64,000 nt of DNA from Rhodoplanes tepidamans (GCF_030813915.1 NZ_JAUSUJ010000001.1:372001-436000); one strand, 5' to 3'; positions 44,201 through 52,845 are shown, numbered from the stretch's first letter. The notes: generated by a model not told the origin, from the sequence alone. A program made the numbers and translations.

Positions 44201-45018
44201 CCGTCTGCCAGCTCGGCTACGTTCTGCTCGGGGTCGCGCTCGGCACGCCGCTCGGCGTCGCCGGCGGGCTGATGCACTTCGTCAACCACATGCTGCTCAA
44301 GGACACGCTGTTCCTGGTCGCCGGGGCCGTGATGGTGGCGAGCCACGCCACCATGCTGGACGAGCTCGGCGGGCTGGGCCGGCGCATGCCGTTCACCTTC
44401 GGCATGTTCCTGGTCGCCGGGCTGTCGCTCGCCGGCATCCCGCCGCTCGCCGGCTTCTCGTCGAAGTGGGTGATCTTCCAGGCGTGCTTCCAGTCGGGCC
44501 ACTGGCTGCTCGGGTCGGCCGCCATGGTGTCGAGCCTGTTCACGCTCGCCGCCGTGCTGAAGTTCGCGCATGCCGCCTTCATGGGGGCGCCGACCGCCAA
44601 GGCGCTGGAGGCCCGCGAGGCGCCGCTCGCGATGCTGATCCCGATAGCGGTGCTCACCGGCGCCAGCCTGGTGGTCGGCGTCGTTCCCGGCCTGCTGCTG
44701 GTGCCGATCGCCGCCATCCAGGCCGAGCTCGGCATGGTGCCGATCGCCGCCAGCCTGGTCGGGCCGCTGCCGGGCGCGGAGGCGTGGAGCCCCGGGCTCG
44801 TCTCGGTGCTGGTGCTGATCCTGGCCGCCGTGCTGCTGCCCTGGCTGCGGCTCGGCCATCGCGCCGGGGTGGTGCGCACCCACGTGCACGAATGCGGCGT
44901 CGGCGACCTCCTGCCGGAGGCGACGCGGGTCGGCGCCGCCAGCCTGTTCGAGACGCCGGACGCGGCGGTGAGAGCACTGTTCGCGCCGCGCCGGACCCGC
45001 GGCGGCGACCGCGCCTGA
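41230..45018 (+). CDS. cooM: CooM, large proton-translocating membrane subunit of the Coo energy-converting hydrogenase
   Basis: A 1262-residue polytopic inner-membrane protein, close to the roughly 1265 residues recalled for R. rubrum CooM. It contains a partial NuoL/MrpD-like segment at the N-terminus (AEIGYVLIGLGL near residue 45) and two fuller antiporter-like modules, with the channel motifs KTGLVPLHAWLPLAHPQAPS at about residue 419 and HPALAPTPVSGYISAVLLKS at about residue 908. It couples H2 formation from low-potential electrons to ion pumping. The ATG at 41230 is chosen for GGAGG 9 bases upstream; the ATG at 41209 lacks one. Confidence 0.93.
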   Translation: MLSQTTIDPLAVAWIGAIFLFFGEVGALVSLPRLTRTILVSTVAEIGYVLIGLGLGGPAGEAGAWMHIGNQIVMRGLVVVVGWYLIRRTRSSCLDDLRGTGHRMPAMATVFAFGIFSVMGLSPFKGSFSKFLILYAAIEQGHWMLAAVGTLATMVAATYYMLVVQRVCLERPVRQVTLAAAPRIAVPLAALLTVATVAISLWPEPVLHAAEALAHIGDGAAVPVFESPWSVLVLVPYVGGFVVWGLGRLSTRARDAAAVVIAAATVVLVAVDADLDPASRLFALLFAGIAFLMVVYSVDYMARSEWSNRYYFFALLMTGSLIGVATSHEFGNFYLFWELMTWTSYFLVVHEQTPKALRAGLVYFLMCASGAYVMHFGILLVHAQIGSFAFADLVARAGSLAPAAGQAAAACFFVAFAVKTGLVPLHAWLPLAHPQAPSSVSGPLSGILTKAGLFGMLKVLWLVFGATAISRVSPVGFDVVLMVLGAATLAYGEIRALLEGELKRMLAWSTLAQIGEIAAVLGIGTTLAADAALLHVTNHAVMKTLLFYAAGAFLLRTGLRRIEDLAGLGRRMPFTAGAYALASFAIIGLPPFSGFTSKFLMVYAAASAGRIEIAALMLLGGVVGLVYYLRVVRVLFFEPYTGDAAVREAPASMLVAIGVLAVAIVLGGLVPGVQLALVAEVGAELAARNGLAPAVLPDLVIAWPAGAVIAMVGAGAVWLVGRRSVAWAGGLAVAVLVAAAVGVAAEPGRYDLLSFCFALLIAGVGALNMLHATAYMAHGHAQPRFYAAVLVMIAGLIGMTAATDVYGFFAFWELMSSWALWAAIIHEEAPAARREGFKYVLFNTVGASFMFLGFALLTARTGSFDLAGIGAALPGLPVAAFGPAVVLILLGMVMKAAQLPLRIDWQMHPALAPTPVSGYISAVLLKSGPWGVLKLTVLFGGAAMLGRIGGTVHGQPVIMQAIAVIAGLTIVYAGAMAMVQNGIKLLLIYSTVCQLGYVLLGVALGTPLGVAGGLMHFVNHMLLKDTLFLVAGAVMVASHATMLDELGGLGRRMPFTFGMFLVAGLSLAGIPPLAGFSSKWVIFQACFQSGHWLLGSAAMVSSLFTLAAVLKFAHAAFMGAPTAKALEAREAPLAMLIPIAVLTGASLVVGVVPGLLLVPIAAIQAELGMVPIAASLVGPLPGAEAWSPGLVSVLVLILAAVLLPWLRLGHRAGVVRTHVHECGVGDLLPEATRVGAASLFETPDAAVRALFAPRRTRGGDRA

Positions 45019-45028
45019 GGAGCCCGCC

Positions 45029-45985
45029 ATGCCGACCGAACTCGTCGTCCTCGTCTCCGTCCTGGTGTTTCCCGGAGGACTGTTCGCCTTCGCGCTTGGC
45101 CTGGCGCTCAAGGGCGTCGATCGCCGCGTCGCGGCGCGGTTGCAGGGCCGCGTCGGGCCGCCGCTGCTGCAGCCGGCCTTCGACCTGGTCAAGCTCGGGT
45201 TCAAGCGTACCATGGTGCCGGACACGGCAGTACCGGGCGTGTTCCTGGCGGCGCCGCTGATCGGGGTCGTGGCGATGGCGCTCGCCGTCGCGCTGGTGCC
45301 GATCGCCGGGGTCTATATGCCCGACCCGCGGCTCGGCAACCTGCTGGTGCTGCTCTATCTGCTGTCGGTGCCGGGCATCGCCCTGATGATCGCCGGCTCG
45401 GCCTCGGGCTCGCCGTTCGGCGCCGTCGGCTTTTCGCGCGAGATGGCGCTGATGCTCGCCTACGAGGCGACCATCGTGCTGGTGGTCGCCGCGGTCGGGC
45501 TGCGCACCGGCCACGCCGAGGGGCAGGTCGTCACCTTCTCGCTCGCCGAGATCGTCCGTCACCAGCAGGAGCACGGCGCCTATCTGCTCGATCCGGTGAT
45601 GTGGCCGGCGGTCGCCGCTTTCCTGTTCTTCTATCCGGCTAATCTTGGGATCGTGCCGTTCGACATCCCGGAGGCCGAGACCGAGATCCTGGAAGGCCCG
45701 CTGCTCGAGTACTCGGGCCCGGCGCTGGCGCTGTTCAAGGTGATGTCGGCGCTCAAGACCGTGGTGGTGCTGTCGCTCGGCATCGCGCTGTTCTGTCCGG
45801 TGGCGCCGGACGGGATCGCCGGCTTCGCCGTCTGGCTCGCGATGATGCTCGGCCTGCTGGTGGTCGGGATCAGCGCGGTGCGTGTCTCGATCGGCCGCAT
45901 GCGCATCGACCAGGCCTTCTCGTTCTTCCTGAAGTGGCCGCTGCTGCTCGCCGCCGCGAGCCTCACGGTCGTCGTGGTGGTGTGA
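45029..45985 (+). CDS. cooK: CooK, NuoH-like membrane subunit
   Basis: A 318-residue inner-membrane protein with about eight helices, homologous to NuoH and HycD/EchB. The conserved cytoplasmic loop RLQGRVGPPLLQP and the acidic PFDIPEAETEILEGPLLEYSG motif near residue 215 link the peripheral arm to ion translocation. GAGGAG lies 6 bases before the ATG, and the gene begins 10 bases after cooM. Confidence 0.94.
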   Translation: MPTELVVLVSVLVFPGGLFAFALGLALKGVDRRVAARLQGRVGPPLLQPAFDLVKLGFKRTMVPDTAVPGVFLAAPLIGVVAMALAVALVPIAGVYMPDPRLGNLLVLLYLLSVPGIALMIAGSASGSPFGAVGFSREMALMLAYEATIVLVVAAVGLRTGHAEGQVVTFSLAEIVRHQQEHGAYLLDPVMWPAVAAFLFFYPANLGIVPFDIPEAETEILEGPLLEYSGPALALFKVMSALKTVVVLSLGIALFCPVAPDGIAGFAVWLAMMLGLLVVGISAVRVSIGRMRIDQAFSFFLKWPLLLAAASLTVVVVV

Positions 45986-45996
45986 CGGAGGCGGAG

Positions 45997-46434
45997 ATGC
46001 TGCTCGCCCGGAACCTCAAGCGCATCGCCGCGCGGTCGCCCTGGCTCTACCGGATCAACAGCGGCTCGTGCAACGGCTGCGACGTCGAGCTCGCCACCAC
46101 GGCGTGCATCCCCCGCTACGACGTCGAGCGGCTCGGCTGCCAGTACTGCGGCTCGCCGCGCCACGCCGACATCGTGCTGATCACCGGTCCGTTGAACCGC
46201 CACGTGAAGGACGCGGTGCTGCGCCTGTGGGAGGAGATCCCGGAGCCGAAGGTGACGGTGGCGGTCGGCGTCTGCCCGATCTCCGGAGGCATCTTCCGCG
46301 AGAGCTACGCCGTCTGCGCCCCGGTCGACCAGTACCTGCCGGTCGACGTCAACGTGCCGGGCTGCCCGCCGCGGCCGCAGGCGATCATCGAAGGCGTCGC
46401 CAAGGCGATCGAGATCTGGCGCGCGCGGCTGTGA
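45997..46434 (+). CDS. cooL: CooL, NuoB-like small [NiFe]-hydrogenase subunit
   Basis: A 145-residue electron-transfer subunit carrying the proximal [4Fe-4S] cluster. Its ligands are visible in SGSCNGCDVE, GVCPISGG and NVPGCPPRP. It docks to CooH and receives electrons from CooX. The ATG at 45997 follows GGAGG at 5 bases; a GTG at 45982 that overlaps the cooK stop would add five residues and cannot be excluded. Confidence 0.93.
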   Translation: MLLARNLKRIAARSPWLYRINSGSCNGCDVELATTACIPRYDVERLGCQYCGSPRHADIVLITGPLNRHVKDAVLRLWEEIPEPKVTVAVGVCPISGGIFRESYAVCAPVDQYLPVDVNVPGCPPRPQAIIEGVAKAIEIWRARL

Positions 46435-46444
46435 GGAGAAACCC

Positions 46445-46948
46445 ATGAACGTCCTGTCGCTTCTCGGCCGCAACCTGACCCAGGGCCCGTACACGGAGCC
46501 GTTCCCGTTCGGCCCGGCGCCGACCGCCAAGCGCTTCCGCGGCCGCGTCACCTTCGATGCGGCGACCTGCGAGGGCTGCAAGATCTGCGAGCGCGTCTGC
46601 CCGGCGGGCGCCATCAGGTTCAGCAAGGCCAAGGACGGACTCGCCTTCGCGGTGTGGCACAACAGCTGCGTCTTCTGCGGCAACTGCGAGTTCCACTGTC
46701 CGACCGGCTCGGTCCACCAGACCACCGACTGGCATCTCGCCCACGAGCAGGCCCGCAAATACGCGATGGTCGAGTTCGGGCTGATCCCCAACCAGACCTG
46801 CAGCGAGTGCGGTGCCACGGCGCTCGCCACCGCGCCGTCGCTGCGCGGCATCGCGCCGCCGCTGTCCGCCGAGGAGGCCGTGACGCTCAAGTCGCTGTGC
46901 CCGAAGTGCCGCGCCAGGTTCCTCAAGGCTCGGAGGGCGAAGCCGTGA
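46445..46948 (+). CDS. cooX: CooX, 2[4Fe-4S] ferredoxin-like subunit
   Basis: A 167-residue NuoI/EchF-like subunit. Two cluster motifs are complete: CEGCKICERVCPAG and CVFCGNCEFHCPTG. A C-terminal pair CSEC...CPKC could form a zinc or extra metal site. It is the likely entry point for electrons from an external ferredoxin into the hydrogenase. GAGGAGAAACCC precedes the ATG. Confidence 0.93.
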   Translation: MNVLSLLGRNLTQGPYTEPFPFGPAPTAKRFRGRVTFDAATCEGCKICERVCPAGAIRFSKAKDGLAFAVWHNSCVFCGNCEFHCPTGSVHQTTDWHLAHEQARKYAMVEFGLIPNQTCSECGATALATAPSLRGIAPPLSAEEAVTLKSLCPKCRARFLKARRAKP

Positions 46949-47568
46949 GCCGCATTCCCGACGACATCGAGACCCGGCTGCGCGAGGCGGCGCCGCGCGG
47001 CGTCGACTACGCGTCGAGCACCGATCCGCATGGCGTCACCGTCGCCTGGGCCGGGCTGGCCGACCGCGAGGAACTGCTGTCGGTCGCCCAACTCCTGCAC
47101 GGACTCGGCGCCCGCCTGTCGATGATCTCGGCCTCGCAGCCGCCGGCCCCCGAGGACGAGGAGGAGGACGACGACGGGGAGGCGGAGGAGGGGGCCGAGG
47201 CGGCCGCGGAGGAGGCGCCCGCGCCGGTGAGCTTCGGCGGCACGCCGCTCGACGGCACCTCCTACGAGCTCGCCTATCACTTCGACCTCGGCGGCGACAC
47301 CCTCACCGTGGTCGCCTACCTGCCGGCCGGCGGCTCGGTCGCCTCGCTGACGCCGCTGTTCCGCACCGCCGACTGGAACGAGCGCGAGCTGATGGAGTGC
47401 TACGCCGTCACGGTGCGCAACCACCCGGATCCGCGCCGCCTGTTTCTCGACGCGTCGATCGACCCCGCCGTGCTGGAGCGGCTGATCCCGTTCTCGACGC
47501 TGGTCAACGCCGCCTCGACCAAGGGGCTGTGGGAGAAGATCATGACCGGACACGCGGGTGCCGCATGA
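46945..47568 (+). CDS. cooU: CooU, NuoC-like subunit with acidic insert
   Basis: A 207-residue structural subunit homologous to NuoC/EchD. The C-terminal family text is NERELMECYAVTVRNHPDPRRLFLD. The GTG start overlaps the cooX stop by 4 bases. Residues about 72-95 are an almost purely acidic/alanine stretch (EDEEEDDDGEAEEG...) not expected in this family; R. rubrum CooU is recalled at about 170 residues, so the insert would account for much of the extra length. The chain on both sides of the insert remains in frame and family-like. Confidence 0.88.
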   Translation: MSRIPDDIETRLREAAPRGVDYASSTDPHGVTVAWAGLADREELLSVAQLLHGLGARLSMISASQPPAPEDEEEDDDGEAEEGAEAAAEEAPAPVSFGGTPLDGTSYELAYHFDLGGDTLTVVAYLPAGGSVASLTPLFRTADWNERELMECYAVTVRNHPDPRRLFLDASIDPAVLERLIPFSTLVNAASTKGLWEKIMTGHAGAA

Positions 47569-48659
47569 GCACCGTTCCCGAGACCTACACGATTCCCGTC
47601 GGGCCCCTGCACGTCGCGCTCGAGGAGCCGATGTACTTCCGGATCGACGTGCACGGCGAGACCGTCACGCATGTCGACATCAACGCGGGGCACGTCCATC
47701 GCGGCATCGAGTACCTGACTACCAAACGGACGATGCTGCAGAACGTAGTGCTCACCGAGCGAATCTGCTCGCTGTGCTCCAACAGCCATCCGGAGACCTT
47801 CGCGATGGCGGCCGAGCAGATCGCCGGCATCGCGATCCCCGAGCGTGCCGCGATGCTGCGCGTCGTCGCCGCCGAGGTGAAGCGGATCGCCTCCAACCTC
47901 TTCAACGTCGCGCTGCTCGCCCATCTGGTCGGCTACGAGACGCTGTTCATGCACGTCATGCAGGTGCGCGAGATCGCCCAGGACATCAAGGAGACGGTGT
48001 TCGGCAACCGCATGGATCTCGGCGCCATCTGCATCGGCGGCGTGCGTTACGACCTCGACGAGGAGACGACCGGCTTCCTGGTCGCCGCGCTCGACCGGCT
48101 GGTTCCCGAGATCGAGGCGATCGTCGCCACCTACCGGACCAACGGCTCGATTCTCGGCCGCACCCGCGACGTCGGCGTGCTCACCCGCGAGCAGGGGCTG
48201 GCCTGCGGTGTCGTCGGCCCGGTCGCCCGCGCCTCGGGCATCGCCTACGACGTGCGCGCGGTCGCGCCTTACGCGGCCTACGACCGGCTGCCGCTCGAGG
48301 TCCACGTGCTGACCGACGGCGACGTCTGGTCGCGCGCCATGATCCGGCTCGCCGAGGCGTTGACCGCGATCGACCTGATCCGCGCCTGCCTGCGCGACCT
48401 GCCGGACGGGCCGACGCGCCTCGCCGAGACCCCCGACATCCCGCCCGGCCGGGCTATCGCCAAGAGCGAGGCGCCGCGCGGCGAGCTCATCTACTACCTC
48501 AAGACCAACGACAACCCGCAGCCCGAGCGGGTCAAGTGGCGCGTGCCGACCTTCATGAACTGGGACGCGCTGCGCTTCATGCTGGCCGACGCCAAGATCG
48601 CCGACATCGCCATCATCGTGAACAGCATCGATCCCTGCGTGTCCTGCACGGAGCGCTGA
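47565..48659 (+). CDS. cooH: CooH, catalytic large subunit of the energy-converting [NiFe] hydrogenase
   Basis: A 364-residue group 4 [NiFe]-hydrogenase large subunit. Both nickel-binding motifs are intact: RICSLC (C68, C71) and DPCVSC (C358, C361). The chain stops three residues after the last Cys (TER), so there is no C-terminal extension to be cleaved, as reported for CooH, and no maturation protease is needed or seen. The ATG overlaps the cooU stop by 4 bases. The spelling is NiFe-hydrogenase and not NuoD, which lacks these four cysteines. Confidence 0.95.
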   Translation: MSTVPETYTIPVGPLHVALEEPMYFRIDVHGETVTHVDINAGHVHRGIEYLTTKRTMLQNVVLTERICSLCSNSHPETFAMAAEQIAGIAIPERAAMLRVVAAEVKRIASNLFNVALLAHLVGYETLFMHVMQVREIAQDIKETVFGNRMDLGAICIGGVRYDLDEETTGFLVAALDRLVPEIEAIVATYRTNGSILGRTRDVGVLTREQGLACGVVGPVARASGIAYDVRAVAPYAAYDRLPLEVHVLTDGDVWSRAMIRLAEALTAIDLIRACLRDLPDGPTRLAETPDIPPGRAIAKSEAPRGELIYYLKTNDNPQPERVKWRVPTFMNWDALRFMLADAKIADIAIIVNSIDPCVSCTER

Positions 48660-48721
48660 AGACCCCGTCGCCGCCGCCGCCACGTCGGGCGGCGCCGGGC
48701 TCGTACAGAAGGAGACCAGAC

Positions 48722-48919
48722 ATGGCCCACATGATCATCACCGACACCTGCACGGCCTGCGGAAGCTGCGAGGACGTCTGCCCCAACAAGGCGATCAGCC
48801 ACAAGGGCAAGGTGTTCACCATCAATCCGAAGAAGTGCAAGGACTGCGTCGGCTCCTTCGACGCGCCGCAGTGCGTCGACGTCTGCCAGTCCGGCTCCTG
48901 CGTCCCGGTCGCCGCCTGA
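48722..48919 (+). CDS. 2[4Fe-4S] ferredoxin
   Basis: A 65-residue ferredoxin. Cluster I ligands are CTACGSCEDVCP. Cluster II is CKDC-x8-CVDVC, the long-loop spacing of Allochromatium-type low-potential ferredoxins. AGAAGGAGA precedes the ATG. It sits where cooF (about 190 residues, four clusters) would be in a CODH-linked operon but is far too short to be CooF. It is the obvious soluble carrier between the downstream aldehyde oxidoreductase and CooX. Confidence 0.92.
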   Translation: MAHMIITDTCTACGSCEDVCPNKAISHKGKVFTINPKKCKDCVGSFDAPQCVDVCQSGSCVPVAA

Positions 48920-48930
48920 CCGGCCGTGCC

Positions 48931-48953
48931 GTCGCGCCCTCCGTGGGCGCGAC
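48931..48953 (+). terminator. Perfect 9-bp hairpin after the ferredoxin
   Basis: GTCGCGCCC (48931-48939) and GGGCGCGAC (48945-48953) flank a TCCGT loop. There is no T-run, so it is more likely a processing, attenuation or mRNA-stability element between the hydrogenase genes and xdhC than a full terminator. Confidence 0.5.
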
Positions 48954-49003
48954 CCGCGGCCGGACGGCATCCGGCGGGACAACCTCGGCGAAAGGAGCAG
49001 GCC

Positions 49004-49873
49004 GTGGACATCTACGAGGAGCTGATCCGGGAGCGCGAGGAGGGGCGGCCGTGCGCCCTGGCCACGATCGTCAACGTGGTCGGGTCGATTCCGTCCTACG
49101 CGTCGGCCAAGATGCTCGTCCGCGAGAACGGAACGATCGTCGGCACCGTCGGCGGCGGCCCGGCCGAGGCCGAGGTGATCGTGGCGGCCCGCGAGGTGAT
49201 CGCGACCGGCCGCCCGCAGATGCTGTCGTTCAGGCTGCACGACAATCCCGAGATGGACAGCGGGATGGTGTGCGGCGGCAGCCTCGACGTGTTCGTCGAG
49301 GCGATCCGGCCGGCGCCGATTCTCTATCTGTTCGGTGCCGGCCATGTCGGCGTCGTGACGGCACGGGCGGCACGCCTCGCCGGGCTCGAGGTGGTGGTCG
49401 TCGACGACCGCACCGAGTTCGCGAGCGCCGAGCGGTTCCCCAATGCGCAGGCGATCCATGTCGGCGAGTTCGAGGCGGTGATGGCCCGCCTGTCGCCGAA
49501 CCGCCGGTCGCTGATCTTCATCGCGACGCGCTGTCACGAGATCGACGGCCGGGTGCTGCGCTGGGCCGTCGCGACCCCGGCCGAGTATGTCGGCATGATC
49601 GGCTCCAGGCGCAAGGTGGCGACGGTGTTCGAGAGGCTGGTCGCCGAGGGCCTCCCGCCCGAGCAGCTCGAGCGGGTCCACGCGCCGGTCGGGCTCGATA
49701 TCGGCGCCGACACCCCGGAGGAGATCGCCATCTCGGTCGTCGCCGAGATGGTAGCGCACATCAGGGGCGCGGCGGCCGCCCGCCCGCTGATGCGCAACAT
49801 GACCGGGCCCGTCGACCGGGTCGTCCGCAAGACGCCGGCGAGCGGGTCCGGGAAAGACCGCACGGCTGCCTGA
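49004..49873 (+). CDS. XdhC-family molybdenum cofactor insertion protein
   Basis: A 289-residue XdhC/CoxI-type protein that delivers sulfurated molybdenum cofactor to xanthine-dehydrogenase-family enzymes. The N-terminal XdhC_CoxI domain has VGSIPSYASAKMLV. The C-terminal Rossmann-like domain has LYLFGAGHVGVVTARAARL and YVGMIGSRRK. It starts at a GTG with AAAGGAG upstream and is immediately followed by the Mop gene, its expected client. Confidence 0.92.
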   Translation: MDIYEELIREREEGRPCALATIVNVVGSIPSYASAKMLVRENGTIVGTVGGGPAEAEVIVAAREVIATGRPQMLSFRLHDNPEMDSGMVCGGSLDVFVEAIRPAPILYLFGAGHVGVVTARAARLAGLEVVVVDDRTEFASAERFPNAQAIHVGEFEAVMARLSPNRRSLIFIATRCHEIDGRVLRWAVATPAEYVGMIGSRRKVATVFERLVAEGLPPEQLERVHAPVGLDIGADTPEEIAISVVAEMVAHIRGAAAARPLMRNMTGPVDRVVRKTPASGSGKDRTAA

Positions 49874-49941
49874 GGAGGCTCCGTGCGCACCATCGTCCCA
49901 GGAAAGGCAGAGATGCTGCCGATCTCGACAGGAGTGGAGAC

Positions 49942-52704
49942 GTGAAGAGACGAACGCTGAACGTGAACGGCGTCGAACGCTGGCTCGTCGTCGACGACGA
50001 CGCCACGCTGGCCGACGTCCTGCGCGAAAAGATGCTTCTCACAGGCTGCAAGGTCTGCTGCGAGGACGGACAGTGCGGCGCCTGCACGGTCGTCATCGAC
50101 GGCAAGCCGATCCGCGCCTGCACGACGCCGATGCACAAGGTGTCGCCGAGCGCGCGGATCACCACCATCGAGGGCATCGGCACGCCCGAGAACCTGCATC
50201 CCCTGCAGATCGCCTGGATGGCGCACGGCGGCGCCCAGTGCGGCGTCTGCACGCCCGGCTTCATCATGTCGGCCAAGGTGCTGCTCGACACCAACACGAG
50301 CCCGACCCGCGAGCAGGTGCGGGCGTGGTTCAATCGCAACCGCAACCTGTGTCGCTGCACCGGGTACAAGCCGCTGATCGACGCCGTCATGGACGCCGCC
50401 GCGATCATGCGCGGCGAGAAGCGCGCCGAGGACGTGCTCGACAAGCCGAAGGAGGACGGCTCGATCCTCGGCACCCGGTACATCCGCCCGTCGGCGGTCG
50501 CCAAGGTCACCGGCACCTGGGACTTCGGCGCCGATCTGGCGCTGCGCATGCCGGAGGGCACGCTGCGCCTGGCGCTCGTCCAGGCCAAGGTGTCGCACGC
50601 GCTCATCAAGGGCATCGATACGTCGGAAGCCGAGACGATGCCGGGCGTCGAGAAGGTCATCACCTGGAAGGACGTCGCCGGCAAGAACGCCATAACCGGC
50701 CTGATCACCTTCCCGACCAACAAGGGCGACGGCTGGGACCGCCCGATCCTCTGCAAGGAGAAGGTGTTCCAGTTCGGCGACGCGATCGCCATCGTGGCCG
50801 CCGACACGGTCGAGCACGCCCGCGCCGCGGCCGACAAGGTGAAGGTGGACCTCGAGGTGCTGCCGGCCTACATGTCGGGCTTCGCAGCGCTCGCGCCCGA
50901 CGCCATCGAGATACATCCGGGCGTTCCCAACGCCTATTACGAGCAGGGCGTCGTCAAGGGACAGGACACCAGGCCGTTCTTCGACAGCGCCGCGGCCAGC
51001 GTCGACATCACCACCTATTGCAGCCGTCAGCCGCACCTGCATCTCGAGCCGGACTGCGGCGAGGCGTTCGTCGACGACGACGGGGTCCTCACCATCCTAT
51101 CGAAGTCGATCGGCGTGCACCTGCACCACGCGATGATCTGCCCGGGCCTCGGTCTCCCGCCCGAGAAGCTGCGTCTGATCCAGAACCCGACCGGCGGGAC
51201 CTTCGGCTACAAGTTCTCGCCGACCATGGAGGCGCTGCTCGGCGTCGCCGCGCTCGCCACCGGCAAGCCGGTGTCGCTGGTCTACGACCAGTACCAGAAC
51301 ATCACCTACACGGGTAAGCGCTCGCCGGCGAACATCAACATCCGGCTCGCCTGCGACCACGACGGCAAGCTCACCGCGATGGAGACCGACTGGTGGCTCG
51401 ACCACGGTCCGTACTCCGAGTTCGGCGACCTCGTCACCCTGCGTCAGGCGCAGTTCACCGGTGCCGGCTATCATCTCGAGAACATCCGCGGCCGCGGACG
51501 CACCGTCGCCACCAATCACGCCTGGGGCTCGGCGTTCCGCGCCTACGGCTCGCCCCAGTCCTTCCTCGCCTCGGAGATCGCCATCGACATCCTGGCCGAG
51601 AAGATGGGCGAGGATCCGTTCGAGTTCCGCTACAAGAACCTCTACAACGAGACCTCGACCACCCCGACCGGCCAGAAGCCCGAGGTGCTGGTGCTGCCCC
51701 AGCTCTTCGACATGATCCGGCCGAAATACTACGAGGCGAAGCGGCGCTGCGCCGAGTTCAACGCCGCCAACACCGAGAAGAAGCGCGGCGTCGGCGTGTC
51801 GCTCGGCATCTACGGCTGCGGCCTCGACGGGCCGGACAGCTCGGAGGCCCGGGTCGAGATGACGCCGACCGGCTTCGTCGTCCACTCCGGCTGGGAGGAT
51901 CACGGCCAGGGCGCCGATCTCTCCGCCCAGACCATGGCGCACGAGGTGCTGCGCGTCACCGGCGTCAGGCCGGAGGACGTCAAGCTGGTGATGGCCGACA
52001 CCTTCGGCCCGAACGGCGGCCCGGCCGGCGGCAGCCGCTCCAACGTCTTCTGCGGCAACGCCATCCGGGTCTCCGCCGAGATGATGCTGAAGGCGATGAC
52101 CAAGCCGGACGGGACCTACAGGACCTACAAGGAGATGGTGGCCGAGAACATCCCGCTCGCCTACGACGGCAAGTGGGTCGCGGCGGCGTGCACGGACTGC
52201 TCGGCCGACACGGCGCAGGGCAATCCGTTCCCCATCTACATGTACGAGGTGTTCCTGCCCGAGGTCGAGGTCGATCTCGAGACCGGCGAGGCCAAGGTGG
52301 TGAAGTTCACGACGTCGGTCGACGTCGGCACGATCATCAACAAGGCCACGGTGGACGGCCAGATCTACGGCGGCCTCGCCCAGGGCATCGGCCTCGCGCT
52401 GACCGAGGACTTCGAGGATCTGGAGCTGCACACCACGCTGCGCGACTGCGGCATCCCGTATCCGAAGGACGTCCCCGACGACATCGAGATCCTCTATCTC
52501 GAGACGAAGCGGCCGGACGGCCCGTTCGGTGCGGCCGGCGTCGGCGAGGCGCCGCTGACGGCGCCGCATCCGGCGATCCTCAACGCCGTCTACAACGCCT
52601 GCGGGGTGCGGATCTTCCGCGTCCCGGCGCTGCCCGACGCCATCAAGGCGGGCCTCGACGCGCTCGCCGGCGAGACGTCGCGCAAGAACCTGGAACCGGC
52701 CTGA
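49942..52704 (+). CDS. mop: Mop-type molybdenum aldehyde oxidoreductase (fused FeS-Mo subunit)
   Basis: A 920-residue single-chain enzyme strongly resembling Desulfovibrio gigas Mop (907 residues), which oxidises aldehydes to carboxylic acids with molybdopterin-cytosine dinucleotide. The plant-type [2Fe-2S] cysteines C40, C45, C48 and C60 fall at the same positions; the second cluster uses QCGVC and CRC. VAKVTGTWDFGADLALRMP, TFGYKFSPTMEALLGVAAL and the active-site Glu in GVGEAPLT match. It has no FAD subunit, so electrons must leave to an FeS carrier. The GTG at 49942 has GGAG upstream. Confidence 0.93.
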   Translation: MKRRTLNVNGVERWLVVDDDATLADVLREKMLLTGCKVCCEDGQCGACTVVIDGKPIRACTTPMHKVSPSARITTIEGIGTPENLHPLQIAWMAHGGAQCGVCTPGFIMSAKVLLDTNTSPTREQVRAWFNRNRNLCRCTGYKPLIDAVMDAAAIMRGEKRAEDVLDKPKEDGSILGTRYIRPSAVAKVTGTWDFGADLALRMPEGTLRLALVQAKVSHALIKGIDTSEAETMPGVEKVITWKDVAGKNAITGLITFPTNKGDGWDRPILCKEKVFQFGDAIAIVAADTVEHARAAADKVKVDLEVLPAYMSGFAALAPDAIEIHPGVPNAYYEQGVVKGQDTRPFFDSAAASVDITTYCSRQPHLHLEPDCGEAFVDDDGVLTILSKSIGVHLHHAMICPGLGLPPEKLRLIQNPTGGTFGYKFSPTMEALLGVAALATGKPVSLVYDQYQNITYTGKRSPANINIRLACDHDGKLTAMETDWWLDHGPYSEFGDLVTLRQAQFTGAGYHLENIRGRGRTVATNHAWGSAFRAYGSPQSFLASEIAIDILAEKMGEDPFEFRYKNLYNETSTTPTGQKPEVLVLPQLFDMIRPKYYEAKRRCAEFNAANTEKKRGVGVSLGIYGCGLDGPDSSEARVEMTPTGFVVHSGWEDHGQGADLSAQTMAHEVLRVTGVRPEDVKLVMADTFGPNGGPAGGSRSNVFCGNAIRVSAEMMLKAMTKPDGTYRTYKEMVAENIPLAYDGKWVAAACTDCSADTAQGNPFPIYMYEVFLPEVEVDLETGEAKVVKFTTSVDVGTIINKATVDGQIYGGLAQGIGLALTEDFEDLELHTTLRDCGIPYPKDVPDDIEILYLETKRPDGPFGAAGVGEAPLTAPHPAILNAVYNACGVRIFRVPALPDAIKAGLDALAGETSRKNLEPA

Positions 52705-52845
52705 CGTCGCCCGGTTCCACCGCGTCCCCCGTCCGCCCGGCCGCGGGCGGGGGGCGCAAGTCCGGGGGATCGAGCGTCCCTCTCGTGTCGATCCCCCATC
52801 TCTCGCCGCGCCGGAGGACCCGCGCGGACGGACGAGACAGCCGCC

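Noticed and set aside
48722-48919. CooF electron-transfer protein
   Set aside because: At 65 residues with two clusters it is far shorter than CooF, and no cooS follows.
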